Shown: positions 44,574-54,461, counted from the first letter of the stretch. The stretch is DNA of 64,000 bases from Paenibacillus_AB hodogayensis (GCF_039536325.1 NZ_BAAAYO010000017.1:78188-142187); one strand, 5' to 3'. Notes: generated by a model from the letters alone, not told the origin. Numbers and translations are program-made.

Positions 44574-45143
44574 GTGAAACCGTCAGAATTAGACCAAATA
44601 GTACGGTCTGTAAAAAAAGGGGAGAGTGACCTTTATGGACAACTCGTTTTTAATTTTCAACAACAAATATTTAAGTACTGCTTTCATATGCTTGGGCAGT
44701 TGCAGGAAGCTGAGGATGTGACACAAGATATATTTTTGAAAGGACTTGAACGGCTAGATCAGTATCAAGAAGGAACATCGTTTAGTGCATGGCTGTACAA
44801 AATTGCTTACCATGAGTGTCTGAATAGGATTAATCGAGCTAAGACATATAATAGGTTACTACGAATACTCAGTTGGTCAACTACCGCGGTGCAAGCTGAA
44901 ACGAGTATTCCGAAATTGCAATTTAATCAAGAATTGCACGGGGCAATGTTACAACTGAACCTAAAGGATCGCCATATCATTTGGTTGCGTATTGTTGAAG
45001 AGAACCGTTTCGAAGATATAGCCATTCAAATGAATATGAGTTATGCGGCTGTACGAAAAAGATATGAGCGAGCAAAGGACAAATTAAGACGTACTATCGC
45101 CATTAAGGAGGATGATAAAGATGGGCGAAGCTTTTCATACTGA
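44574..45143 (+). CDS. ECF-type RNA polymerase sigma factor
   Basis: 189 residues from GTG 44574 behind GAGGAGGGAAGGAC. Region 2 (about 22-85) has EDVTQDIFLKGLERL and SFSAWLYKIAYHECLNRINR. Region 4 (about 120-175) has FEDIAIQMNMSYAAVRKRYE. It is an ECF (sigma-70 family) factor activated when its anti-sigma partner releases it. The next gene overlaps it by 23 bp and is a membrane protein of the DUF4179 kind, its likely anti-sigma factor. Confidence 0.94.
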   Translation: MKPSELDQIVRSVKKGESDLYGQLVFNFQQQIFKYCFHMLGQLQEAEDVTQDIFLKGLERLDQYQEGTSFSAWLYKIAYHECLNRINRAKTYNRLLRILSWSTTAVQAETSIPKLQFNQELHGAMLQLNLKDRHIIWLRIVEENRFEDIAIQMNMSYAAVRKRYERAKDKLRRTIAIKEDDKDGRSFSY

Positions 45144-46491
45144 TGAACTTGAACTAAAAGATATGTTTAATGAAACAAAATTACCACCAATCCATTTGGA
45201 GGAAAAATTCCAGATAGTGGATGATTTATACAAAACTGCTAAATTAAGAAAGATGGTTCCTCACAAATGGGTGTTAGCAGGAATTAGCTTTTTAGTTATT
45301 GTCCTGCTTGCAGGGGCTGTATCCTACCTCCCGGTTTCAGCGGAGCAACTCCAAAGGATACCATTCATTGGAAAACTGTTCTCTGGGAATATCTTCTCAA
45401 TTGCTGGGGATAGCGGCATTAATATTGGCCAAAACGCTGGCCTGTCTACTGAGGTTCCTTTAATAGCTAGCGATCAAGGCGTGACTATTAAGCTGCAAGA
45501 TGCTTTGTTTGATGGAGCCAGACTTTCTATTAGCTATGAAATTAATTCTGTAAAGCCTGATAACCTAATGTTTATCAACCTCACCAACATTACTGTAGCA
45601 GTTAATGGAGTCCAGCTAAAAGCAGCTACATTTGGGACAAAGCCTCGTCAAATAAATGCAAATCAGACCATAGGCATCTTAACTGTCGATATAGATCAGA
45701 TGGAATGGATAGAAAAATTTATATTGGAGCTAAACATAAACGAAATAAGAGCCGCAGACCTAGGGGAAACAAGTAAAATCACTGGAAAGTGGAGTTTTAA
45801 GCTACCCATTGAAAATCATGCATTAGAGAATAGCAAATATAAAAAGCTAGTAGAAGGGCCTTCAGCAAAGTCTGAAAACGGAGAGTTTCAATTGACCGAT
45901 TATTTGATTACACCAATAACGACAAAATTGGGATATCGTTTTGAAGGGAATACAGAATGGCTGAGATTTCAAGTCAAAGACGGAAAAGGAATGATTATTG
46001 ACTGGCTAGATAGTCGTGGTTCTGACACCACAGCGAATGGAGTTATCGGTACTTCTAGATATGTTCCTCTTCCCGAAGGAACGAAGGAGATTTTTGTAAC
46101 GCCGTATCACTTGCTCCCCGATCGTAGGAGTGATGAACTAAAGAAAGTCAAAGTCAACCTGACGGACAATTACCCCATTACTTTATCTCAAGGAAACGTT
46201 GGGGAGATCCGTGTAAACAAAGTAGAATTTCAAACTGAAAAGACATTGATCTATTATGAGGTGATAGGAAAGAACCCTCATGTCCAATCCGCTTCATTAT
46301 GGATGGAGACATCAGACGGTCAGATGGTTATTTCCGGGCCTGGCAACCGTAAGCGAATCAGTGATTCCACCTATAGTTACGTATTAGAATACCCTGCTCT
46401 TAACCCCAATGAGTCATATGTGTTAGGTACGATGATACAGACGGATCTTAAGCTTCTAGAGGAGTTAACGCTTAAACTCATTGTAGAGTAA
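45121..46491 (+). CDS. DUF4179-type membrane protein, likely anti-sigma factor
   Basis: 456 residues from ATG 45121. This start is preferred over 45112, which lies only 1 nt after AAGGAGG. Layout: a short cytoplasmic N-terminal part (about 1-42), one membrane helix (WVLAGISFLVIVLLAGAV, about 45-62), then a large extracellular beta-rich domain (DUF4179 region with LSTEVPLIASDQGVTIKLQD near 110 and later DUF5643-like strands). The overlap with the ECF sigma gene suggests it binds that sigma factor and senses the envelope. The signal is unknown. A terminator follows. Confidence 0.82.
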   Translation: MGEAFHTDELELKDMFNETKLPPIHLEEKFQIVDDLYKTAKLRKMVPHKWVLAGISFLVIVLLAGAVSYLPVSAEQLQRIPFIGKLFSGNIFSIAGDSGINIGQNAGLSTEVPLIASDQGVTIKLQDALFDGARLSISYEINSVKPDNLMFINLTNITVAVNGVQLKAATFGTKPRQINANQTIGILTVDIDQMEWIEKFILELNINEIRAADLGETSKITGKWSFKLPIENHALENSKYKKLVEGPSAKSENGEFQLTDYLITPITTKLGYRFEGNTEWLRFQVKDGKGMIIDWLDSRGSDTTANGVIGTSRYVPLPEGTKEIFVTPYHLLPDRRSDELKKVKVNLTDNYPITLSQGNVGEIRVNKVEFQTEKTLIYYEVIGKNPHVQSASLWMETSDGQMVISGPGNRKRISDSTYSYVLEYPALNPNESYVLGTMIQTDLKLLEELTLKLIVE

Positions 46492-46535
46492 GCAAAAAAC
46501 TATACCCTAGCAGCTATAATAGTACTGTCAATTTA

Positions 46536-46566
46536 GAAAAAACCCTCCGGATTGGAGGGTTTTTAC
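46536..46566 (+). terminator. Intrinsic terminator after sigma operon
   Basis: AAAAACCCTCC and GGAGGGTTTTT form a perfect stem around GGATT. Confidence 0.93.
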
Positions 46567-46581
46567 ATTTATATCCATACG

Positions 46582-46617
46582 TTTGCACCTGGTGACAGCG
46601 ACGCTGGTACTACCCCA
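46582..46617. repeat. Short dispersed repeat, family 3, copy 2
   Basis: It matches 4224-4259 almost exactly around GGTGACAGCGACGCTGG and ACTACCCC. Upstream CCATACGTTTG also occurs at 4146-4156. Confidence 0.65.
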
Positions 46618-46829
46618 TATAGAACAGAATGACAGTTAAAAATGGGGCGGCTTTTGATAAACAGTATGAAAAAGGGAAAGGGGCAGGGGTGATATACTTG
46701 TGAAAACGCTGCCAGTTGAGGAGGCGAATCGGGTGGCTGCGGGCAGCGTAAACAACGACAAGTGAAAGGTAAAGAACGCATATCCTCAAACAAACGAGTT
46801 TGTGAAGTCGAAAAATTTGACCATTTGCT

Positions 46830-47275
46830 CGTATTTACACAGGACGTATCAACGCTGAACTGGGATATGACCTCGTTCCCGAGATTCAAGGAAGCATCTG
46901 ATCCGGGGCACAATCTTACCCGACCTATTTTGCGGTGACATCGACGAGTAAGCACAAGGAAGCTGCGATGGAGGTCATCAAGTTTTTGACTTCGGATGAA
47001 AATCAGATGGAACTGTCCAAACTGGGCAATATGCCGGTGCTGAAAAAAGCCGCGGTCCGGAATGCGTTCGGGCAAGAGACGCGGTACGCCAGCAAAAACC
47101 TGAAGTCTGTTTATTATGTAAAAGCTCGCCGATTATGCCGAAAACGATTTACGATGACATTGTATTCACTACTACTTACGGGAAATACTACCGCGACCTT
47201 GCGGCGGGGAAGATCGACATCAACACGGCGTTTCGTCATATGGAGGAAGAAGGCAATAAAAGATTGAAGAACTGA
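46830..47275 (+). pseudogene. SBP fossil (C-terminal half)
   Basis: The plus strand reads STLNWDMTSFPRFKEASDPG, shifts frame to SYPTYFAVTSTSKHKEAAM, then FLTSDENQMELSKLGNMPVL, shifts again to IYDDIVFTTTYGKYYRDLA and GKIDINTAFRHMEEEGNK. The order matches the C-lobe of SBP3 (SYPTYFNITKTSKYKEDAF). Two or more frameshifts and a missing N-terminal half make it a pseudogene. It precedes a ruined beta-helix gene, so a whole SBP/beta-helix pair has decayed. Confidence 0.85.
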
Positions 47276-47356
47276 AAGCCAAGCTGAAGCAATAGCTCCT
47301 AGGCAGCTCAAGCAATCTGCACCTTGCTTTGAGAAGTACACAATCAGAAGGATGGG

Positions 47357-49000
47357 ATGTCCATGAGTGATCATTTCAAGCAAGAAATGAGCCGAAGAAA
47401 GTTGCTGGTAACCGCTGGCCTGGCTGGTGTAGCGGCAGTTTCAACTGGTCTTTTGAGCAGTTCGTTTGCCCAAAATGCGGGAGTGACCGACGAGGTGTAC
47501 AGCGAGCAAAATCCAGGAGATATTCGTGTATACGACAACTCCATTCAAGCAGCATTAGACGCAACCAATTGTGCGATTATGCCCTACGACTACACCCTTA
47601 GCGCGGATATTTACTTAAAATCCGGCCAGACCATTCGAACCATAAATGGAGCCGTTGTCGATACGGCTGGTCATACGATTCGGACGCAAGTTGTCTCTCC
47701 TGTATCCTATTGGTCAGAGACAGCAGGAAATCCGATGAGACGGCTTACTACGTCCGCTGCACCAGGGGCGACATCGATTCAACTGGATAATGTCACCGAT
47801 TATTCATGTAGGAGACAAGCTTATTATTCGTAACGGTCATTGTGACATGTGGCGTATACTGGAGACCACTACATCCCCGCACGGACGAGTGGAGGCGGTA
47901 CGGCGCGGGACCTACTGGTCCGAGATCGTCACAGTAACAGGCGTGACTGGTTCAAACGTACAGATGACACCAATTGTGTACGATTATCCGCTCACACCAA
48001 CGACATTGGGCTTCGTGCCGGATGAGAACGCATTACCGCAATATACCGGATTTACCGTTCCGAACGTGATCAAGCTGATGTATACCTCCATTCGAGTAGA
48101 GATGAGTCTTGTTTCCTCCATTCCGTATACAGGCCGAAATAGAGCCTTGTACTTAAGTTATGTGGATGGTTTGGATCTCAAGCTGGATCTGAAACAAACA
48201 AACACGTCAAACTCCTTGGTTCGAATCGTCAGCTGTGATAACGTAACAGCGGATTTGAAAGCAGACGGGGTATCAGGAGCGGCGATCTATTTCCAGGAAA
48301 CAACACGAGGAGTCGTTAAGCAAGCTGTGATAAAAAACTGGAAAGTAGGCGCGGATGCGCCTTTCATTACGATGGTGATGTGTTCCATGCATTATGAATA
48401 TGTAGAAGCGGAAAGCAAGCTGCGCTCGGGAAATGTTGCTGCCGTTTACTTGAACACCTCCATCGGTTGCTCGGCGAGTAACATTTGGTGCAAAAACTTT
48501 GCACAAGCCGCTCATCTTGGTTTTTCTAAAGGGTCCAGAGTATGCAATGTGAATGGACAAAATATCGATGTAGCGGCCAATGTATACAGCTCGTCTTGTC
48601 CGACCATATCGCATGTCACTTTGGACGGATATTTCAGTGTAAATGAAACAACACCGCTTTCCAGGGTCAATATCCATATCCAAGATGTGGATCGACCATC
48701 CTACCACCATATTCGCAGATTGAATGACAAGGGATATGGATTAATTCGAGCGGAACGAGTGCGCCATGCCGTTCTGGATCATGTGGAATTTCATGAGACG
48801 GATTTTGAGATCTTGCTGTTGACTCAAGCGAAAGAGTATGCAATGCCGCCCCACAATCAAGTGTTGTCCGCTTCAAATGTAAAAGTGCGGGATGTAATTC
48901 GGAAATCCAACTATTATGATCCGTCCAATGAATTCTCTCGTTTGTACCCACATATAGAGGTGCAAGGTTCAGTACGAAATCTGAACGAGGATTCTATTCC
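47357..49000 (+). pseudogene. Tat-exported beta-helix protein, frameshifted and 3'-truncated
   Basis: ATG 47357 behind AGAAGGATGGG opens a Tat signal (MSRRKLLVTAGLAGVAAV, R13-R14) followed by TDEVYSEQNPGDI, the same VY-type motif as in the other beta-helix proteins. The first frame runs to 47833; the correct frame resumes near 47805 with HVGDKLIIRNGHCDMWRIL, so one frameshift lies at about 47800-47815. The beta-helix body continues to VQGSVRNLNEDSIPIGI, then joins a dehydrogenase fragment near 49000. The 3' end is lost. It pairs with the SBP fossil upstream. Confidence 0.82.
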
Positions 49001-49742
49001 GATCGGAATATGCATAAAGGCAGCGGCGAGTTTATGGCCACTCCCGACGTCGCGCTTGTCGTCGGGCTGTTTACCAAAAAAGCGGCGGAACGGATCGCCC
49101 ATGTCGCCTTTCGGCTGGCGATGCAGCGGCGAAAAAAAGTAACGATCGTCCATAAAGCGAACGTCATCCCGCTCGCTTACGGTTTATTTCTTGATACTTG
49201 CCGGCAGGGTCGGTCTGCAGTATCCGCAGGTAAGGATAGACGACTATCACATTGATGCGATGGCGGCTCATCTTGTTCGGCGCATTCATGATTTTGACGT
49301 CATCGTGACAACGAATATGTTCGGGGATATATTGTCCGACCTGGCGGCAGAGCTGACGGGAAGCTTGGGCATTGCGCCGTCGATCAACACGAACGATCAT
49401 CAGGCGATGGCTCAGGCGGCTCACGGCTCGGCTCCCGATATCGTCGGTCAAAATATCGCCAACCCGACCGGCATGCTGCTGTCTGTGGCGATGCTTATGG
49501 ATCGGTTGGCAAGCCGTTACGAAGATGCGCGGTTAGCCATGACAGCCCGTAAGATCGTACAAGCAATTTTCGAAACGATCGCCGAAGGAACACTTACCCG
49601 CGATTTGGGCGGAACGGCTTCGACAGCTTCATTTTCAAATGCCGTCTGCGAGAAAATACGCGATGGTCGGCTTGACAGCACACTTTCGCAGCCTAACCCA
49701 TCTGCGGCGGACAACGCCAGCTTAAACTGGAAGTTCGAATAG
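49000..49742 (+). pseudogene. Isocitrate/isopropylmalate dehydrogenase family, 5'-truncated and frameshifted
   Basis: The sequence begins inside the enzyme at ALVVGLFTKKAAERIAHVAF, then KKVTIVHKANVIPLAYGLFL, a frameshift near 49195, and YHIDAMAAHLVRRIHDFDVI, TTNMFGDILSDLAAELTGS and APDIVGQNIANPTGMLLSVA. These are hallmarks of the decarboxylating dehydrogenase family; tartrate dehydrogenases also look like this. About the first 40-45 percent is gone, replaced by the beta-helix sequence upstream. It ends with a natural stop. Confidence 0.85.
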
Positions 49743-50025
49743 CACAAAAGTATACCTGAATCAAAATAATAGCATATTTAGTTTGCCGACGGGATTGCCT
49801 ATAATCCAATTAGAACCGTTTAACGCATGAGCTAGCGAAGAAAAACTCGATTGGCGGCAATCCTTCCGGCAGCGCGCCGGCGCGAGACTATGAATCGGGA
49901 AAACGCGCCCTTATCCGTTTTGATGTCCATGCTTACGTCCAGACGCCGCCGCTGTACAGGAATCACAAATGATATGAAAACGGTTACAAAGTTATTACGC
50001 AGGAGGTGAAGGGCTGACATCCCGG
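49743..50025. other. Intergenic region before AraC stop
   Basis: No supported gene. A short start-like stretch (AGGAGGTGAAGG near 50001) has no open frame of length after it. Confidence 0.4.
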
Positions 50026-50925
50026 CTACCGTTCGATCCGCAATGTGCGCGTCGTGCCGAAACCGCTGGATTGCCTGTACTGGTTCGGGGTCGTGCCGAC
50101 GAGCGCCTTGAACACCCGGATGAAATATTTGCTGTTGTCGAAGCCGGTTTCCCGGGCGATCGTATCCAGCGTTTTTGGAGTCTGGGCGAGCAGGGCGGAC
50201 GCTTTCTCGATACGGATTTTGCGCAAATAATGCATCGGCTGTATGCCGGTCTTGAGCAAAAATACGCGGCTGAAATGCGATTTGGACAGCCCGGCGGCAG
50301 CGGCGATATCGTCCAGCGAAAGCACGGAGGCGTACTGGGACTGAATAAACCGGATAGCGTTTTGCAGCGGCTCGGAAGCGTCCTGGACAGACTCTGTCTC
50401 CTCTCCGCATCCGTCGGTGAACCGCTCCATCTCCAGCATAAACCGGTACAGCTGGGCAGAGACGTCGTAACGGTCCGGGTTCGACTCGCCGCAAATAGTC
50501 GAGTACAACCGGCTAATGCATAAAATCGGATCGAGCTTGTCGCCAAACGGGATAACCGGCCCGAAGCGATCGATCAGCGACAGCCAGTGGTGGATAGCAT
50601 CGTCGCCGCGAACGGCTATGAACAGAAACTCCCAGTGATCGCAGACGTCGTTGAAAAAATACTCGTGGTCGCTCGGCAGCGTGCATAGAAATGCGCAATG
50701 CTTCGGAACGAGGTACTCTCGATTCCCGTATCGGATGGCGCCTTGACCGGACAAGGTGAACTGGAAGATCGCGCCTTCGCCGTCCGGCCGCCTGAGGCCG
50801 TTGTAATGGTAGTTAGCGGAAGTGATGTACTGCCAGCCGATGCCGTGCAAGCGCATGCTCAGTCTGGAGGCGGTCATGTATCGAAATTCGAACGTTCTGC
50901 GGCTGTATTGTTCATGCGGCAGCAA
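50026..50925 (-). CDS. AraC-family transcriptional regulator
   Basis: 299 residues from a TTG at 50925 with TGAGGTGATTCC upstream on the minus strand. The N-terminal sensor has GEGAIFQFTLSGQGAIRYGN. The C-terminal double helix-turn-helix has LDDIAAAAGLSKSHFSRVFL and LDTIARETGFDNSKYFIRVF. It is divergent from the beta-helix/SBP4/sialidase/SDR genes with only 68 bp between starts, so it very likely regulates them. Confidence 0.93.
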   Translation of the reverse strand: MLPHEQYSRRTFEFRYMTASRLSMRLHGIGWQYITSANYHYNGLRRPDGEGAIFQFTLSGQGAIRYGNREYLVPKHCAFLCTLPSDHEYFFNDVCDHWEFLFIAVRGDDAIHHWLSLIDRFGPVIPFGDKLDPILCISRLYSTICGESNPDRYDVSAQLYRFMLEMERFTDGCGEETESVQDASEPLQNAIRFIQSQYASVLSLDDIAAAAGLSKSHFSRVFLLKTGIQPMHYLRKIRIEKASALLAQTPKTLDTIARETGFDNSKYFIRVFKALVGTTPNQYRQSSGFGTTRTLRIER

Positions 50926-50993
50926 GGAATCACCTCAGATTACCGGGATCATATACTTTTCACCATTATACCAGAAAATAGGGAGTTGGGACT

Positions 50994-53078
50994 ATGGTTA
51001 ACCATGGGGACGACAAAAGAGATGGGGACAAGGAATCTGAGCAGCATGAGGGCGCTGGCTCTGCGCTCATCTCGAGACGGTCGATACTGGCACAGCTCGG
51101 TATGACTGGGGCGGCTATGGCTATCGGGGGCGTATTGGGAGGAACCATCGGTTCGGCGCGGGGAGCGGAAGCGATGTCGGTTACGGGGCAAGTATACGGG
51201 TGCGGGTTGCCGGAGGACGATTTGAAATGCGTATTGTCCGTCAGTTTGGCGGAGCTTCGCTCCGTATCGGCTCCGCAGGCCGATCGCATCTACTACGTCT
51301 CGGACAACGGCGCGGCAGGACCTTTCGTATACAATCCGAGCGATACCGCGTCCGACAATACCGGTACGGTGATTGTCTCTGCCTCGGGAGCCCGTTTCCG
51401 GCGATTGTTTACGGGGCCGCTGAATGTGCGCTGGTTCGGCGCAAAGGGCGACGGCTCCAACAATGACGGCCCGGCGATCCAAGCGGCTATCGATGCCGCC
51501 GGTCCGCGCAGCAGCGTTTATTTTCCGCAGGGAACGTACCGGATTACCGAATCGTTATGGATCCGGCAGCCCGAGGTGACGCTGTTCTCCGACTTCAAGG
51601 CGGAATACACCCCCAAACTGTCGTGTACGGTGCCGGGGACTTGGATGATTCGGGTCAAGCACTACTCATTTTGCATGAAGGGCATCCAGCTGGAGGGGGA
51701 TGGTGTGATTACCCAAAATCCGTACATCCCGACGGTCAACGGCATCCTCATCGACCGATCTGACGGCACGGGCGCGGAGACGTTATCCAACTTGGACAGC
51801 GACATCCAATTTTGCGGATTTTTCAAGCTGAACGAATGCGTGCGCTGCGTCGGCAGAAACGTCTTCTTCAACTACAACATCTTCAATTGCAGCGTGAAGG
51901 GAGTTACCGTCGAGCAATACCCGAACGCGGAATGCCGGGGGTACCGGTTCGTTGATAGCCGGTTCCACTCGATGGGGCTGGGCTCATTTACGCTTGCGCC
52001 GGGAGTGGAATCGTGGTGCATCGAGTTTACATCGATTTTGGCGTTCGGCAATCAGGTGATCGGCAATATGTCCGATTTTGGAAAAGGATTTTACAAGGGG
52101 CCGGTTGACCGCTGCACGATTAACGACAATCAGATTTACAGCTGCAACGGCGACGGCATCCGCATCGTCAACACCGAGGGCGGCACAACCGCTTATCAGC
52201 AAGGGTACGAGATATGCAACAATATCATCGTAGCTGCGCCAAATTTGGGTTGGAGCAAGTCGGTCAGCGACGCAACTCCGCAAATGAATTACGGCATCGT
52301 GGCGGAAGGGGGCGTGCTGCAGAACGGCTTTATAACCGGCAACGTCGTCTCATTTCCGAAGAAGGACGGTCTCCGCTTCGCCAACCTGGGTCAGTCGGTG
52401 ATCGAGAGCAACCTGATCCTGTCCCCGAACAAACGGGCGGATATCGACGGCTCCTTGTACAGCGGCATTACGATCGAAGCGGGCACGCAAAATCTGGTGT
52501 CCGGCAACATGATCCGTACGACCGTTCCGAACGGGGCGGCGCACAAGCACGGCATTTTCAATGCGGCGACAAGCTCCAAGCTGATCGACAACTTCGGCTT
52601 CAACCAATCGGGCGATTTTATCGCAAATACGGCTCCGGACACGACGGACGTCGTCGAGGCGGGCATCCCGCGCTATACGGAAACGTACAAGCGGGACAAG
52701 GCGATCGGATCGTTCGGCATGCGGATGTATACCCATAACGCGGCATCTCAAAAAACGCTGTTCGCAGAAATGGTTGCGGTTCAGCGCAGCTCGACAGCCG
52801 GGGCGGAGAAGGCGGATATCCAGTTCAACGCCATGTCCGGGGGCGCCTTTAAGCCGCTCATGATCGCATCCTGGCAAGGCTCGTTGACGGTCGGAGACCG
52901 GACAGGTCTGGAAACGGCGCAGAACGGTTACGTCAACGCCAAAGCGCTCAATGGAGAGCTTGTATCGTTCATTGCCAGTACGGTGGCGTCCGTTCCGAAT
53001 CTGACCTTGTTTGTCGATGCCGCCGATAACAAGCTGAAGTTCAAGAACGCCGCAGGCGTCGTTACCGTGCTAGCTTGA
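50994..53078 (+). CDS. Tat-exported beta-helix protein with tailspike-like N and C parts
   Basis: 694 residues from ATG 50994 behind AGGGAGTTGGGACT. The Tat motif is ISRRSILAQLGMTGAAMAIG (R28-R29). After the signal comes SVTGQVYGCGLPEDDLKC, like the protein at 20271. Residues about 95-140 (GPFVYNPSDTASDNTGTV, SASGARFRRLFTG) lead into NVRWFGAKGDGSNNDGPAIQ near 145. This run also occurs in the protein at 5800 and resembles phage tailspike entry domains. A beta-helix body follows. The C-terminal part (VASVPNLTLFVDAADNKLKF) looks like a tail-fibre or trimer-type end. It is the first gene of a four-gene operon. Confidence 0.87.
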   Translation: MVNHGDDKRDGDKESEQHEGAGSALISRRSILAQLGMTGAAMAIGGVLGGTIGSARGAEAMSVTGQVYGCGLPEDDLKCVLSVSLAELRSVSAPQADRIYYVSDNGAAGPFVYNPSDTASDNTGTVIVSASGARFRRLFTGPLNVRWFGAKGDGSNNDGPAIQAAIDAAGPRSSVYFPQGTYRITESLWIRQPEVTLFSDFKAEYTPKLSCTVPGTWMIRVKHYSFCMKGIQLEGDGVITQNPYIPTVNGILIDRSDGTGAETLSNLDSDIQFCGFFKLNECVRCVGRNVFFNYNIFNCSVKGVTVEQYPNAECRGYRFVDSRFHSMGLGSFTLAPGVESWCIEFTSILAFGNQVIGNMSDFGKGFYKGPVDRCTINDNQIYSCNGDGIRIVNTEGGTTAYQQGYEICNNIIVAAPNLGWSKSVSDATPQMNYGIVAEGGVLQNGFITGNVVSFPKKDGLRFANLGQSVIESNLILSPNKRADIDGSLYSGITIEAGTQNLVSGNMIRTTVPNGAAHKHGIFNAATSSKLIDNFGFNQSGDFIANTAPDTTDVVEAGIPRYTETYKRDKAIGSFGMRMYTHNAASQKTLFAEMVAVQRSSTAGAEKADIQFNAMSGGAFKPLMIASWQGSLTVGDRTGLETAQNGYVNAKALNGELVSFIASTVASVPNLTLFVDAADNKLKFKNAAGVVTVLA

Positions 53079-53135
53079 TCGACTGCGAGAAGCTCGTCCT
53101 TTAAGGAAACAAACCAAACAGGGAGGTCAAACCGT

Positions 53136-54461
53136 ATGAAAAGAAAAATCTCGACCACGCTGCTGTGCGGCGTCGCAATCATTGCACTTTCCGCATGCGG
53201 CGCAAAAAAGGAAGAGGCTGGGGGAACGGCGCAAACGCCGAAAGCGCCGGAGGTGAAAAAGGACCCGTTTACTTTGTCCGTATTCGGATTCGGGTCTGCT
53301 CAAGACAATGAATTCGATCAGCGGTACCGAGAGGTGTTGGAAAGGAAGTATCCGCATATTACATTCAAATATATCCCGCAATCGAGCGGAAATTCGTTGG
53401 CGGAAATGGTTGCCCGTGGGGAAACGCCAGACTTGATCCGAACGGATATCCCGAATTTGAAAAACAATTACTTGGATCTTCAGCTCGGCTCCGATCTGAA
53501 CGCGCTTGTGAAAAAGAACAATTACGATCTGACTCGCTTCAACGACCAGTTCATCAAGGAGCTTGTCGAGGCCGGCCGTACCGGAGCGCTGTACGGATTG
53601 CCGTATCCGCCTTATTTTCCGATGGTGCTGACGTATAATAAAGGCTTGTTCGACAAATTCGGCGTCGCGTATCCAAAGGATGGGATGAGCTGGGACGATG
53701 TGTACGAAATCGCCAAGAAGATGAGCCGGACGGACGGAGCGAATGTATTCCGCGGCTTCAGCGCGAACATTATGGCGATGCTGCGGGATAATCCGTATGG
53801 CTATCCGATTCTCGACCCGAGTGCGGACCAACTGTTCGATCTCGAGAAATGGAAGCCGCTGTTTCTTAATTTCAAACGGTTTTACGAAATACCGGGCAAC
53901 AAAATCGAAGCAACGCGTCCGGCGGAAATCAACGACGCCTTCAAGAAGGGCAATGTCGCTATGCAAGTGAATCAATATAGCCAATATTTGCCGATTCCCC
54001 AGGAAATCGATTGGGATATCGTCTCCTATCCTTCGCTTGAGGGTGCTCCGAAACGAATGGTATGGCGCGGTCCATTCTATTGGTCCATCTCCTCGACAAG
54101 CAAGCATAAGGACGATGCGTTTCAAGTCATCATGACGATGGTATCGGACGAAGTGCAGCTCGCCGACGCCAAGAAAGGGATGCTGCCTACCGTTGCCAGC
54201 AAAAGCGTTCAGGGAGCTTTCGCTCAAGAGCGGCCCGATTTGCAAAAAAAGAATATGAAGGCGCTGTTCTATTTCCAGGAATGGTCCCCTTATTCGCCCA
54301 AGCGCAAGGCCGGCCTCGCGGACGTGCCAACCGTCGTGCAGCAGGATTCGATGGCCCAGACGTTCCACGATTTTGCTTCGGGCAAGGTCGATCTCAACAC
54401 CGGCCTGAGGCAGCTAGACGAGAAGCTGAAGCAGGAGCTGGCCAAAGACAAGAGCAAATAA
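53136..54461 (+). CDS. Extracellular solute-binding lipoprotein (family 1), SBP4
   Basis: 441 residues from ATG 53136 behind GGGAGGTC. The lipobox is LSAC (Cys21). Family motifs: LTYNKGLFDKFGVAYPKDGM (about 165-185), SSTSKHKDDAFQVIMTMVSD (about 318-337) and a C-terminal SGKVDLNTGLRQLDEKLKQE. No permease or ATPase is adjacent. It lies between the beta-helix protein and a sialidase-like protein, which suggests binding of a sugar released from an acidic or sialylated-type glycan. Confidence 0.93.
   Translation: MKRKISTTLLCGVAIIALSACGAKKEEAGGTAQTPKAPEVKKDPFTLSVFGFGSAQDNEFDQRYREVLERKYPHITFKYIPQSSGNSLAEMVARGETPDLIRTDIPNLKNNYLDLQLGSDLNALVKKNNYDLTRFNDQFIKELVEAGRTGALYGLPYPPYFPMVLTYNKGLFDKFGVAYPKDGMSWDDVYEIAKKMSRTDGANVFRGFSANIMAMLRDNPYGYPILDPSADQLFDLEKWKPLFLNFKRFYEIPGNKIEATRPAEINDAFKKGNVAMQVNQYSQYLPIPQEIDWDIVSYPSLEGAPKRMVWRGPFYWSISSTSKHKDDAFQVIMTMVSDEVQLADAKKGMLPTVASKSVQGAFAQERPDLQKKNMKALFYFQEWSPYSPKRKAGLADVPTVVQQDSMAQTFHDFASGKVDLNTGLRQLDEKLKQELAKDKSK

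Noticed and set aside
53127..54368. 413-codon minus-strand frame opposite SBP4
   Set aside because: SBP4 has a lipobox and family motifs; the opposite frame has no start signal or recognisable domain.
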